DNA of 64,000 bases, taken from contig NZ_CP110136.1 in assembly GCF_025979705.1 (NCBI RefSeq), positions 2,790,001-2,854,000 of the forward strand, given 5' to 3'. Of this stretch, positions 8,546-16,497 are shown piece after piece (positions within the stretch are counted from its first letter, which is position 1; every line of letters begins with the position of its first letter). Source of the DNA: Hymenobacter sp. YIM 151858-1 (GTDB lineage: Bacteria; Bacteroidota; Bacteroidia; Cytophagales; Hymenobacteraceae). Under the pieces are notes generated by a model, which saw nothing but the letters and a program-made list of their open reading frames with translations, made no database searches and was not told where the DNA came from. A program made the translations under genes and the position numbers.

Positions 8546-8971
8546 CTACCCCACGCTGCGCAACCAGTTTTTGGCGTTTTCGGGGTTATCAAACAGGCGC
8601 ATTTCGAACTGGTTGCCGATGCGCCGGTGCAAATCCTGCACGGATAGCTGCCCAAAGATGCCCGGCGACAACACCTGCGCGAAGTAGCGCAGTCCGGCCT
8701 CGATGGTAAGCGGCGTCCACACGTTGGCTATCCACTCGTTGGCTTCGGAAAACGGCCCCACCAGCTCGCTGTGGTCGTTCAGCAGTTTGGCGCAGGGCTC
8801 TTCGCGCAGCATGTCGAGGTAAGCCATGCCGCCTTCCATCACGGTGCTCAGGGTTTGAATGCCCGACCAGCGGGCGCAAATCCAGCCCTCGTGGCGGTTG
8901 CGCTCGGCCGTAAGGTACACGTAGCCATCGGGCCGGTGAAAGGTGGTAACGGAGGTAGAGACGGGTTGCAT
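8546..8971 (-). CDS. STAS/SpoIIAA-like small protein (paralogue 3 of 9)
   Basis: A 141-residue member of the family. Landmarks: EGWICARWSG, CAKLLNDHSELVG, NEWIANVWTPLTIEAGLRYFAQVLSP and the C-terminal MRLFDNPENAKNWLRSV. Start taken at 8971 (MQPVSTSVTTF), since the longer frame to 9043 adds a Cys-rich stretch absent in paralogues. It is immediately upstream of and probably co-transcribed with the alpha/beta hydrolase (10-bp gap). Confidence 0.75.
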   Translation of the reverse strand: MQPVSTSVTTFHRPDGYVYLTAERNRHEGWICARWSGIQTLSTVMEGGMAYLDMLREEPCAKLLNDHSELVGPFSEANEWIANVWTPLTIEAGLRYFAQVLSPGIFGQLSVQDLHRRIGNQFEMRLFDNPENAKNWLRSVG

Positions 8972-9161
8972 AGCAGGTAGCGAGCAGATAGCACACGCCT
9001 TCAACGAAGACGGGCACCGTTCGGCCACAACATAGTACAGCAAACCAGAATTACGCGCATCCGCCGCCAGGCGGCAGCCCGCACCTAGGGCCGCAGCTCA
9101 ACCTTAGTGGGGCGCCCTGCGTAAGCTAGCATCCATTCGCCCTCTTTTCCACAACCAACAC

Positions 9162-9205
9162 CAACGCCCGGTAACTCCGCCTAGCAGCGCAGCAGCCGGG
9201 CGTTG
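9162..9205 (-). terminator. Possible terminator hairpin
   Basis: Inverted repeat CAACGCCCGG / CCGGGCGTTG (10 bp) separated by 24 bases, located 54 bases beyond the stop of the minus-strand gene 9259-9528. The long loop weakens the call. Confidence 0.35.
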
Positions 9206-9258
9206 TGCTTGTGGGCCCGGCTTGCCGGCACAGGGCCGCGCCCGGGGCCCAATGGCGG

Positions 9259-9528
9259 TTACTCCTTGCCGCCTTGCTCCTCGGCGTCTTCCAGCTTCGA
9301 GGCGTGGTAAATCTCGTCGAACAGCAACTCCATCTGGTACACCTCGGTGTTGGGGTTCATCGACCACTCCACGAAGGCGCGGGTATACACTTTCAACACT
9401 TCTTCGCAACTGGCTTTGCGCAAAAAAGCAGCATGAAACTGCTTAAACCGCTCGGCCAGCTCGGCGCGGGCGGTGGGCGTGTTGCGGTTGGTAAAGAAAA
9501 TACCCGGTACGGATTGGTGCTGGCTCAT
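9259..9528 (-). CDS. Hypothetical protein, 89 residues
   Basis: A small, highly charged, mostly helical cytoplasmic protein of unknown family. Visible features are FKQFHAAFLRKASCEEVLKVYTRAF, a MELLFDEIYHASKLED helix and an acidic/Gly end (AEEQGGKE). No signal peptide or membrane segment. Codon bias is typical of the neighbourhood, supporting a real gene, but nothing identifies a function. Confidence 0.6.
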   Translation of the reverse strand: MSQHQSVPGIFFTNRNTPTARAELAERFKQFHAAFLRKASCEEVLKVYTRAFVEWSMNPNTEVYQMELLFDEIYHASKLEDAEEQGGKE

Positions 9529-9639
9529 TGCGGAGTAGGTGTATGACGGTAGCAGAGGTGTTAAATGACTTCATACGCAAGTACTTATAAGAAGATAACG
9601 CCGGCCGAAGGTTGCACCGCCAGCGGGCCGTTATCGGCC

Positions 9640-9714
9640 AGCAGCTGTTGGCTGTTAGCTATCAGCACAGTTAATTATCAGCATTTGGGAATTGACTAAC
9701 AGCCAACAGCTGCT
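9640..9714. repeat. 19-bp inverted repeat upstream of the MFS gene
   Basis: Arms 9640-9658 and 9696-9714 are perfect complements (AGCAGCTGTTGGCTGTTAG and its complement) with a 37-base AT-richer spacer. A further partial copy (CCAACAGCC) follows. Similar CTGTTAG/CAGCTG-rich strings recur near 28,000, suggesting a dispersed repeat. It lies in the leader region of the MFS gene and could also fold in the mRNA. Confidence 0.6.
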
Positions 9715-9742
9715 AGCCAACAGCCGATCGTAGCTTAGCGCC

Positions 9743-11065
9743 ATGTTTGCGCCTGCCTCTCCGCCCCCGCCGCCCGTACGCTCGGCCGCCACGCGTATTC
9801 GCTCCATCGTGAGCGGCTCCATCGGCAACCTCGTGGAGTGGTACGACTGGTACGTGTACTCGGCCTTTGCTTTGTACTTCGCGCCGGCGTTTTTCCCACA
9901 GGGCAACCTCACGGCGCAGCTGCTCAACTCGGCCGCCATTTTTGCGGTGGGCTTTCTGATGCGGCCCCTGGGCGGGTGGCTGCTGGGCCTCTACGCCGAC
10001 CGCCGCGGGCGCAAGGCCGCTTTGCTGCTCTCGGTGTTGCTGATGTGCGGCGGCTCGCTGCTGATTGCCCTTACGCCCGGCTACCAAAGCATTGGGGTGG
10101 CAGCGCCGATACTGCTGGTGCTGGCCCGGCTGCTGCAAGGCCTGAGCGTGGGCGGCGAGTACGGCACCTCGGCTACGTACCTGAGCGAAATGGCCCACCA
10201 CCGGCACCGCGGCTTTTACTCCAGCTTTCAGTACGTAACGCTGCTGGCCGGGCAGCTGCTGGCCTTGCTGGTGCAGCTGGCTTTGCAGCGCCTGCTCACG
10301 CCCGCCGAGCTGCACGCCTGGGGCTGGCGCGTGCCCTTCGCGATTGGCGCCTTAGCCGCCGTGGTGGCCTTGTACCTGCGCCGCAGCATGCACGAAACCG
10401 ACGCCTTTGTGCAGCAAACCAACAACCCGGCCCCGGCCGAAAGCAAGCTGCGCGTGCTGCTGCGCCACCCGCGCGAGCTGCTTACCGTGGTGGGGCTTAC
10501 CCTAGGTGGCACCATCGCGTTTTACACCTTCACCACCTACGCCCAGAAGTTTCTGGTGAATACCGCGGGCTTCAGCAAAGCCGAGGCCACCCAAATTTCG
10601 TTTTGGGCGCTGGCGGTGGCCCTGCTGCTGCAACCCCTGATGGGCGCCCTCTCCGACCGCGTGGGCCGCCGCCCGGTGCTGCTGTTCTTTGGTGTGGGCG
10701 CCACCCTAGGTACTGTGCCGCTGCTCACGCTGCTGGCGCAGGCCCGCAGCCCGTGGGCGGCGTTTGGCCTGCTGGCGGTGGCCATGATTATCATGAGCGG
10801 CTATACCTCCATCAACGCGGTAGTAAAGGCCGAGCTGTTCCCAACGCACATCCGGGCCCTGGGGGTGGGCCTGCCCTACGCGCTTACGGTAGCCATTTTC
10901 GGGGGCTCGGCCGAGTACGGCGCCCTGCTGGCCAAAAGCCAGGGCATTGAGGCCGCTTACTACTGGTACGTAACGGCCTGCGCCGCCCTCTCGCTGCTGG
11001 TGTACTGGCGCATGGCCGATACCAAGCACACGTCGAGGATAGAGGTGTTAGGTGTTAGGTGTTAG
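9743..11065 (+). CDS. MFS transporter, metabolite:H+ symporter (KgtP/ProP-like)
   Basis: A 440-residue inner-membrane protein with about 12 hydrophobic segments. Strong MHS-family features are the N-terminal SIVSGSIGNLVEWYDWYVY segment, GFLMRPLGGWLLGLYADRRGRK (loop 2-3 MFS motif), LLQGLSVGGEYGTSATYLSE and WGWRVPFAIGALAAVVALYLRRSMHET. Relatives import alpha-ketoglutarate, citrate, proline or betaine with protons; the substrate is not evident. The last codons run into a 7-bp tandem repeat so that the C-terminus (EVLGVRC) and TAG stop are repeat-encoded. It is a stand-alone gene. Confidence 0.9.
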   Translation: MFAPASPPPPPVRSAATRIRSIVSGSIGNLVEWYDWYVYSAFALYFAPAFFPQGNLTAQLLNSAAIFAVGFLMRPLGGWLLGLYADRRGRKAALLLSVLLMCGGSLLIALTPGYQSIGVAAPILLVLARLLQGLSVGGEYGTSATYLSEMAHHRHRGFYSSFQYVTLLAGQLLALLVQLALQRLLTPAELHAWGWRVPFAIGALAAVVALYLRRSMHETDAFVQQTNNPAPAESKLRVLLRHPRELLTVVGLTLGGTIAFYTFTTYAQKFLVNTAGFSKAEATQISFWALAVALLLQPLMGALSDRVGRRPVLLFFGVGATLGTVPLLTLLAQARSPWAAFGLLAVAMIIMSGYTSINAVVKAELFPTHIRALGVGLPYALTVAIFGGSAEYGALLAKSQGIEAAYYWYVTACAALSLLVYWRMADTKHTSRIEVLGVRC

Positions 11066-11075
11066 GTGTTAGGTG
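11044..11075 (+). repeat. 7-bp tandem repeat (GGTGTTA)n
   Basis: About 4.5 copies of GGTGTTA. The reading frame of the MFS gene enters the repeat and stops at a TAG formed by it (11063-11065). Since 7 is not a multiple of 3, gain or loss of units would shift the frame, yet the repeat contains a TAG in each frame within a few units. Confidence 0.8.
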
Positions 11076-11183
11076 CGTATTGCCGACCTAGGGTGCGGGT
11101 TACGCCGCCGTGCGCCCGTTTTCCGCGGCCCTGCACTCCCCTCACCCGTTTCAGTGCTTAGTACCGGGTACCCAATATTAAAC

Positions 11184-11579
11184 TCACATCTGGCGCAGCC
11201 ATGCGCTGGCGGTGTCGATATCGTCGAACGTGAGCACAAGCGGGCGCGTGGTGTGGCTCATCATCAAATCAGTAGAGAGGCGGCTGTAGACGTTGGGCGA
11301 GTACACCCAGGCGAAGAACTCGAGCCCGGCCTCGGCCATGGCCGGAAACCACACCTTGCCGCCCCACTCCGAGGCATCCGACCACATGCTGGTTACGTTG
11401 CGGTTGTCGTTGAGCACCTTGCGGCAACGCTCCTGCTTCAGGCACTCCAGCATTTGCAGGCAGCCGTTGCGCACCGAGTCGAAATCCTGCTCGCCGGTCC
11501 AGTCGACGTACAGCCACTCGTTCAGGTAATCGTAGGCAATGGTAACGTGGCTGTTTTGGTAGAGCGTGCTCAGGGCCAT
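11184..11579 (-). CDS. STAS/SpoIIAA-like small protein (paralogue 4 of 9)
   Basis: A 131-residue member of the best-conserved branch. Landmarks: YDYLNEWLYVDWTG, LQMLECLKQERC, KVLNDNRNVTSMW, EWGGKVWFPAMAEAGLEFF, YSPNVYSRLSTDL and TFDDIDTASAWLRQM. It is nearly the twin of the gene at 20815-21210; about 90 bases (11278-11369 versus 20909-21000) differ at only about two positions. The ATG at 11579 is chosen by comparison with that twin; the longer frame to 11684 has no support. Confidence 0.78.
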   Translation of the reverse strand: MALSTLYQNSHVTIAYDYLNEWLYVDWTGEQDFDSVRNGCLQMLECLKQERCRKVLNDNRNVTSMWSDASEWGGKVWFPAMAEAGLEFFAWVYSPNVYSRLSTDLMMSHTTRPLVLTFDDIDTASAWLRQM

Positions 11580-11606
11580 GGGTGCAATGGATGGTGCTTG
11601 GGGCCA

Positions 11607-11614
11607 CAAAACTA
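11607..11614 (-). promoter_or_regulatory. -7 element TAGTTTTG
   Basis: Minus-strand TAGTTTTG, an exact TAnnTTTG match 27 bases upstream of the ATG at 11579. Confidence 0.55.
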
Positions 11615-11732
11615 ACACAGCTACGGCACCCCGGCACAAATCCGTTGCGGGTAAGTACCATTGGCTCGGCATCCATCGGCCCACCTAGGGCCCGCACTTC
11701 GCTCAGCAGCGGGCCGGGGTATTTGCCCTGGG

Positions 11733-12338
11733 TTAGTTGCGCTCCTTCACCGGAAACTTGTCCAGAATGTCGCGGGCCGATTCGGCGAACCGCTCGCCGG
11801 CGCGGTTGGGGCTGGTTACCGCATCGATGATGGAGCCGCGCCACACCAGGTTGTTGGTTTTGGCATCCACAAAATCGAGCACCAGCATGCCCTCCTGGTA
11901 GCGCTCGGTGCGGTAGCCGCTGGGCGCCTGGTACCAGTAGGTGTAATTTACGGGCACCAGAAAACCGCGGTAGCGCACCAGGTAAGGGTAGCTCACGGGC
12001 ACGGCGGGGTTGGGCGGGTTGGCCACCGTGCGCTCGGCCTGCTCCACGTAGAGGTGGTACGTCAGGTAAAAATCGGGTTTGCCGGAGGTAGCCGGCGTAA
12101 TGCCGCGCCGGGCCAGCTCCGTTTCGATGGCCTGCCGAATGGTGCCGTCCTGCAGCTGGCTGCGCAGCGCCGGGCCTTGCGTGCCGTCGGTTTTTACTTC
12201 GGTTTCGGCCCAGGCAAACGTGCGGTATTGGCCGAAATCGACGCCTTCGCGCTGCTGCACGCTCACCGACGAGCAGCCGCCCACAAGGCCGCCCAGCAAG
12301 CACAGCAGCACGGCCAGTATTCGGGAATTCAGAATCAT
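11733..12338 (-). CDS. DUF4136 lipoprotein
   Basis: A 201-residue lipoprotein. The signal peptide LAVLLCLLGGLVGGC gives a lipidated Cys about residue 22. The mature region shows DUF4136 hallmarks: VDFGQYRTFAWAE near the start, IRQAIETELARRGI, PDFYLTYHLYVE, EGMLVLDFVDAKTNNLVWRGSI and a final ESARDILDKFP. Such proteins are widespread envelope lipoproteins in Bacteroidetes with unknown function. It stands alone between a STAS-like gene and the MsrA-like gene, from which it diverges (116-bp gap). Confidence 0.87.
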   Translation of the reverse strand: MILNSRILAVLLCLLGGLVGGCSSVSVQQREGVDFGQYRTFAWAETEVKTDGTQGPALRSQLQDGTIRQAIETELARRGITPATSGKPDFYLTYHLYVEQAERTVANPPNPAVPVSYPYLVRYRGFLVPVNYTYWYQAPSGYRTERYQEGMLVLDFVDAKTNNLVWRGSIIDAVTSPNRAGERFAESARDILDKFPVKERN

Positions 12339-12454
12339 ACGCTTAGCAATTGGGTGGTATATTACACCTGTACTGCACTGGCTACCCGCAAGTTGTGCTG
12401 CGCCGGCGTAGCGCAGCGTAATCGAATTGAAACCGGCCTGCGTATGCCGGGGGT

Positions 12455-13117
12455 ATGATAATGAAACGCTTGCTGATGCTATTGCTGGCCGGCGCCGGGG
12501 CCCTCGGCAGCCATGCGCAAACGGGCGCCGCCGCCGAGCCCGACCGCCGCTTTGCCGAGCTGCCCAAGCTGCAGCCGGGCGAGGCCGTGGCCACTTTCGC
12601 CGGAGGCAGCTACTGGAGCACCGAGCCCGTGTTTGAGCGCCTGAAGGGGGTACGCGCCGTGGTGGCCGGCCACGCCGGCGGCACCGTGCCCAACCCCACC
12701 TACGAGCAGGTAAGCCGCGGCGGCACCGGCCACGCCGAAAGCGTGCAGGTGTACTACAACCCGGCCGTAATCAGCTACGCCCGCTTGCTGCAGGTATTTT
12801 TTGCCCAGCACAATCCTACCACCCTCAACCGCCAGGGCCCCGACGAAGGCCCGGAGTACCGCTCGGTAGCTTTTTACCGCACCCCGCAGGAAAAACAGCT
12901 GATCGAAGCTGAAATCAAGCGCCTGAACGAGTCGCGGCGCTACCCCACGCGCGTGGTTACGCAGGTGGTGCCGTTCAGGGCCTTTTACCCGGCCGAGCGC
13001 TACCTGCAAAACTACTTCAGCGCCCACCCCGAGCATCCGTACAGCCGCATTGTGGCTGCGCCGCGCTACCAACAAGTGGCCCGGGATTTTCCGGAGCTGC
13101 TCAAGCCCGGTTCCTAG
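12455..13117 (+). CDS. Exported MsrA homologue lacking the catalytic cysteine
   Basis: A 220-residue protein clearly homologous along its length to peptide-methionine (S)-S-oxide reductase MsrA: AGHAGGTVPNPTYEQVSRGGTGHAESVQV, ISYARLLQVFFAQHNPTTLNRQGPDEGPEYRS and a YLQNYFSAHP end. The active-site motif, GCFW(C/G)xE in true MsrA, is here GSYWSTE: the nucleophilic Cys is Ser52 (codon AGC) and the next position Ser55. The whole protein contains no cysteine. An N-terminal signal peptide (LLMLLLAGAGALGSHAQ) predicts export. Either ATG 12455 or 12461 could start it. The TAG stop lies inside a CCTAGG. It is unlikely to reduce methionine sulfoxide by the known mechanism; a binding role is possible. 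Confidence 0.88.
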   Translation: MIMKRLLMLLLAGAGALGSHAQTGAAAEPDRRFAELPKLQPGEAVATFAGGSYWSTEPVFERLKGVRAVVAGHAGGTVPNPTYEQVSRGGTGHAESVQVYYNPAVISYARLLQVFFAQHNPTTLNRQGPDEGPEYRSVAFYRTPQEKQLIEAEIKRLNESRRYPTRVVTQVVPFRAFYPAERYLQNYFSAHPEHPYSRIVAAPRYQQVARDFPELLKPGS

Positions 13118-13135
13118 GTGTTACCTACAGCTTAG

Positions 13136-13181
13136 CAGCAAAGGAGCGCCGGCAGCAGCAGCGGCCGGGGCTCCTTTGCTG
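13136..13181. terminator. Convergent-gene terminator hairpin
   Basis: A 12-bp outer stem (CAGCAAAGGAGC, 13136-13147; complement at 13170-13181) with an inner GC-rich GCCGG/CCGG stem. It lies between the MsrA-like gene (+) and the STAS-like gene (-), so it can serve both. Confidence 0.6.
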
Positions 13182-13193
13182 GGTTTGCACAGC

Positions 13194-13619
13194 CTATGGC
13201 AACTGGGGCAAGGCATGGGCGGCACCTTCGCTTACCCACTGCTGGGCTTGCCGGGCTTCGCTAAAAAACTGAATCTGGCAGGGCAGCACTTCGGCGCAAC
13301 TGCCGATGATGCGCTTGATGGCCATGCGGTTCAGCGGGTCATCGGAGTACACCAGGCCCAGGCGCACAATCGGCAGCTCGGCCATGTGCGGAATAAAGTT
13401 CGTCAGCATCCACTCCTGGTCGTCGGGCCGCAGGGTGCGCATTTGCTTGTGGTTGGCAACCCAGCCGCGCACGCGGCGCCGCCGGCCTTGCCGCAACAGC
13501 TCCTGAAAGCCTGCCCGCAACTGTTCGCTGTTCACGAAGCCCCTCCACTCGGCCTCCAGCACAGCGGTGGCCGCGTGGTAATGAATCAGTAACGCTGCTG
13601 ATTGGTGTACAACGGCCAT
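13194..13619 (-). CDS. STAS/SpoIIAA-like small protein (paralogue 5 of 9)
   Basis: A 141-residue member of the divergent branch. Landmarks: LLIHYHAATAVLEAEWRGFV, VRGWVANHKQMRTLRPDDQEWM, PHMAELPIVRLGLVYSDDPLNRMAIKRI and IQFFSEARQAQQWVSEG. It most resembles the member at 55528-55938 (shared GWxANxxxxxxxRPxD and LNRM). The ATG follows a well-placed TAGCTTTG element. Confidence 0.72.
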   Translation of the reverse strand: MAVVHQSAALLIHYHAATAVLEAEWRGFVNSEQLRAGFQELLRQGRRRRVRGWVANHKQMRTLRPDDQEWMLTNFIPHMAELPIVRLGLVYSDDPLNRMAIKRIIGSCAEVLPCQIQFFSEARQAQQWVSEGAAHALPQLP

Positions 13620-13641
13620 ACCCTCGGAAAAGTGATACCTC

Positions 13642-13649
13642 CAAAGCTA
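13642..13649 (-). promoter_or_regulatory. -7 element TAGCTTTG
   Basis: Minus-strand TAGCTTTG, exact TAnnTTTG, 22 bases upstream of the ATG at 13619. Confidence 0.55.
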
Positions 13650-13747
13650 TGGCATTTAAACGGGCTACCTGATTGTCAGCAACGTTATATTTCTGTTGCC
13701 TCGCCGGGTTTTGGGCTGGCATTTTTGCCCCAAGCTCAGCACGTGGT

Positions 13748-13781
13748 GCAAGCACCTAGGCAAGCGCGCCTAGGTGCTTGC
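13748..13781 (-). terminator. Hairpin built from two inverted CCTAGG motifs
   Basis: Arms 13748-13761 and 13768-13781 are perfect 14-bp complements, each containing GCACCTAGGC or its complement, with loop AAGCGC. It lies 5 bases beyond the stop of the TonB-plug gene (ends 13786). The layout is like uptake-sequence terminators, with two copies of a short signal facing each other. Confidence 0.7.
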
Positions 13782-13785
13782 CTGC

Positions 13786-16260
13786 CTACCGCCCTCGCTG
13801 CACCTCCAGCACGGCCGAGCCGGTACCGGGCCGGCCGTTGGCACTCAGGCCCTGCACGCCTACCCGAAACGCCCCTAGGTCGTCGGAGGTGTAAAAGGTG
13901 AGGGTAGCACGGCCATCGGCGTTGGTGGCAACGGTGGGCGCCCAGTACAGGGTAGTGGCGCGGTAATCGGGGTGCAGGGCAGGGGCCGGGGTTTCGTAGC
14001 GCGGGGCGTAAAACTCGCGGGGTTGGTAGTAGGCCGGTACGGTAGCCCGGGCCACGCCCGGGCTGCTGCCCGAGGAGGTACTGGCCGAGCCGCCGCGCTT
14101 GGTGTAAAAAGCCATTACCCCGTTGGCGCCCTGCGTGCCAAACATAGCAGCCGATGCCCCCTTGAACACGTCGACCGACTCGATATCCGAGGCCGGAATC
14201 GTAAGAATGGCTTCGATGTCCCGTACCGGCATCCCATCTAGCAATATCAGCGGCTGCGACGACCCCATGATGGAACCGGCACCCCTGATTTGCACCGTAG
14301 TTTGCATGCCGTTGCCCATTATCTGCACCCCGGCAATGCGCCCCTGCAGCGCCATAAGGGCATTGGGGTAATTATCGAAGCCAGGAATGGAACTGGTTTT
14401 GAGCATCACGTCGGCACCGGTAAAAATGCGGCGCGGGTCGTCGGGTACCGGCTCGCGGCGGCCTTTGATTACAACGTTGCTCAGCATGATACGCCGGGTG
14501 GTATCGGGCCCAAACTGCCGCTCAATCGACTGCTGCCGGCGGCTGCGTTGCCCAAAGCTGGCCGCAAGCGCTGCATCGGGCATCAGGGCTGGTGGGTAGG
14601 GCGCGGGCACCCCCGCCCAACGGTCGGTTAGTTTCACTATAAGTGCCGGGCTTCCTTTGGGCGTACGGGCCTGCACCACCACCCGGGCGCTATCCTGCCC
14701 CCCGAAACCCGTAAACAAAAACCGCCCCTGGTTGTCGGTGGTACTGGTGGTGAGGTTGTTCAGGCCCTTCCCAATCAGCAAGGTCAGCTCGCTTTGGGCA
14801 GCGGGTTTGCGTTCGGTGCGCCATACCTGCCCGCTGAGCCCCAGGCCGCGCTCCAAAGCATACTCGCCCACGGGCAAGGGGTTGTTGAGCAGCTGCGCCC
14901 ACACAAACCGTCGCCAGCCTTGGGTAAGCATCAGATGATCCAGCGCCTGCCGGGTGGCGGGCTCGGCGTCGCGGAAGTAGTAAGCCGGGTCTTCGATGTA
15001 GCCCCGCAAATCGGAGCTGAGCAAGAGGTGGCTCACGATGGTGGGCGCGCCAGGTTGCTCCAGGTCGGCAGCCGTTACAGCCAACGAAAGCTCGGCCGGT
15101 ACGGGTTGCCCGCTGGCATCGCGGGTTTCGAGCGCCAAGGTTACTTTTTGGCGCGGGCCGTAGCTGGCTTTGTCGGGCCGCACGGTTACGCGCAGGCCGT
15201 CTTGCCGGTTCACGAAAGCCAGCCGCTCGCACCGGGCCACGCCTTGCGCATCAAACAAGGTAAAGTGCGCAATGCCCGACGGAAACCGCTCGATGGGAAT
15301 GCGGCTGCTCAGCACCTCGCCGTTGGCCAGCGCCGATTGCCCCACGTACACCAACTGGCCGCGCACGTGCACCACCAGCGTTACGTTTTCGGAAGGCACT
15401 GCCTCGCCGGGCACTTTGCGCGCCATCCGGATGCCCATTTGGGTAACAGAGGGCTCTACGTGCAGCAGCAGGCCGCCGGCCGGCGCGGCAGCGGGCACCG
15501 CGTGGGTGCTGGTGCTGCCATCGGGCCAGGTAACGTGCGCGGTGTACGCCTGGCCGGCTTCGGGCGTGAAGGTAAAAGCCCCCATGCCCGCGTGCAGGCT
15601 GGCAAAGCTAGCCACGGGCGTGCCGGCGGCGTTCAGCAGCTCGCCCTTCACGGCCAAGCCGCGGCTTTGCTGGTCGGAGGCCTTAAAAGCCAGCACGTTG
15701 GGCAAGCCGGCAATCAGCTGCCCGCCCTCCGGAAACAGCTGAAAATCGGGCTTGTTGGCGGCCGGTTTGCGCTTGGCGGCTGGCGCGGGCTTGGTGCCCA
15801 GCACCGGCAGGCTTTGGCTGAAAAAGTAATCGGGGCCGGCGTTGCGCATCCAGTTGGTGTAGGCGCGCACCGTATAAGAGCCCTGCGCGGCGCTGTCGGG
15901 CAGGGCTAGGTCGCCGGCCGCGGTGCCGCCCTGCAGGCGCAGGGTGCGCCGCGCCACTACTTGCTGGTTGGGGCCCACCAAATCAACGTACAGCACGCGG
16001 CTCAGGGTATCGGGCTGGTGCTGACCGGCATTCACTACGTAGGCCTTAAACCACACCAGCTCGCCTGCGGTGTAAAAGCCCTTATCCAGGTGCAGGTAGC
16101 TCTTTTCGGGCGCGGTGGCTTGGTAAAAGCCCGTTAGCTTACCCAAAATCTGTTGCACCAGGGCCGGCTCGGGCGTGGTAAAGGCCGAGGCACCTAGGGC
16201 TGCCGCGCAGCTGCCCAGCAGCGCCCAGCGCTGCCACCTCGTACGATAATTGAAAAGCAT
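13786..16260 (-). CDS. MG2/carboxypeptidase-like surface protein with TonB plug domain
   Basis: An 824-residue envelope protein. An N-terminal signal (ALLGSCAAALGASAF) is followed by macroglobulin-like beta domains (SYLHLDKGFYTAGELVWFKAYVVN, GSYTVRAYTNWMRN), a carboxypeptidase-regulatory-like segment (TTDNQGRFLFTGFGG) and, near residues 610-745, a TonB plug (LMALQGRIAGVQI, QTTVQIRGAGSIMGSSQPLILLDG, VESVDVFKG-like, GVMAFYTKRG). The 22-strand barrel of a true TonB receptor is absent. This architecture is frequent in Bacteroidetes; it may couple to TonB without forming a channel. ATG 16260 is chosen because it directly precedes the signal peptide. Exact function unknown. Confidence 0.85.
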   Translation of the reverse strand: MLFNYRTRWQRWALLGSCAAALGASAFTTPEPALVQQILGKLTGFYQATAPEKSYLHLDKGFYTAGELVWFKAYVVNAGQHQPDTLSRVLYVDLVGPNQQVVARRTLRLQGGTAAGDLALPDSAAQGSYTVRAYTNWMRNAGPDYFFSQSLPVLGTKPAPAAKRKPAANKPDFQLFPEGGQLIAGLPNVLAFKASDQQSRGLAVKGELLNAAGTPVASFASLHAGMGAFTFTPEAGQAYTAHVTWPDGSTSTHAVPAAAPAGGLLLHVEPSVTQMGIRMARKVPGEAVPSENVTLVVHVRGQLVYVGQSALANGEVLSSRIPIERFPSGIAHFTLFDAQGVARCERLAFVNRQDGLRVTVRPDKASYGPRQKVTLALETRDASGQPVPAELSLAVTAADLEQPGAPTIVSHLLLSSDLRGYIEDPAYYFRDAEPATRQALDHLMLTQGWRRFVWAQLLNNPLPVGEYALERGLGLSGQVWRTERKPAAQSELTLLIGKGLNNLTTSTTDNQGRFLFTGFGGQDSARVVVQARTPKGSPALIVKLTDRWAGVPAPYPPALMPDAALAASFGQRSRRQQSIERQFGPDTTRRIMLSNVVIKGRREPVPDDPRRIFTGADVMLKTSSIPGFDNYPNALMALQGRIAGVQIMGNGMQTTVQIRGAGSIMGSSQPLILLDGMPVRDIEAILTIPASDIESVDVFKGASAAMFGTQGANGVMAFYTKRGGSASTSSGSSPGVARATVPAYYQPREFYAPRYETPAPALHPDYRATTLYWAPTVATNADGRATLTFYTSDDLGAFRVGVQGLSANGRPGTGSAVLEVQRGR

Positions 16261-16420
16261 TGAGAGGAAATAATCGGGAACAAACCAATAAGTCGGCAGC
16301 GAATAAAGCAGATGCACGATTACCCGCCAAACCTTCCCGGCCTTTGTTGCTATTGGCGTGACACAGCCGGTGGGCCGGGGCCTTTACCGGCGTGCCTCGC
16401 CTACCAAAACCCAGGTGCCC

Positions 16421-16472
16421 GCAAAGCACAAGCCCGCCGGCAACCTAGGTTGCCGGCGGGCTTGTGCTTTGC
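16421..16472. terminator. 52-bp perfect palindrome centred on CCTAGG
   Basis: Positions 16421-16446 and 16447-16472 are perfect complements with no loop. The centre is AACCTAGGTT and the arms are GC-rich (GCCCGCCGGC). It lies 25 bases past the stop of the fasciclin gene (-). It would form a 24-bp hairpin in RNA from either strand and a cruciform in DNA. Confidence 0.7.
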
Positions 16473-16497
16473 GTGAGCGTGTAGTGCCTTGGTAAGA

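Noticed and set aside
11044-11075. Possible CRISPR or other array
   Set aside because: The unit is only 7 bases with no spacers; it is a simple tandem repeat. No CRISPR array or cas gene was seen anywhere in the window.
12605-12622. Frameshift as the reason for the missing MsrA cysteine
   Set aside because: The frame is continuous and matches MsrA on both sides; the serines are encoded by AGC in register.
14794-15909. A 371-codon plus-strand open frame opposite the TonB-plug gene
   Set aside because: Shadow frame; the minus strand has a signal peptide, plug motifs and a consistent domain order.
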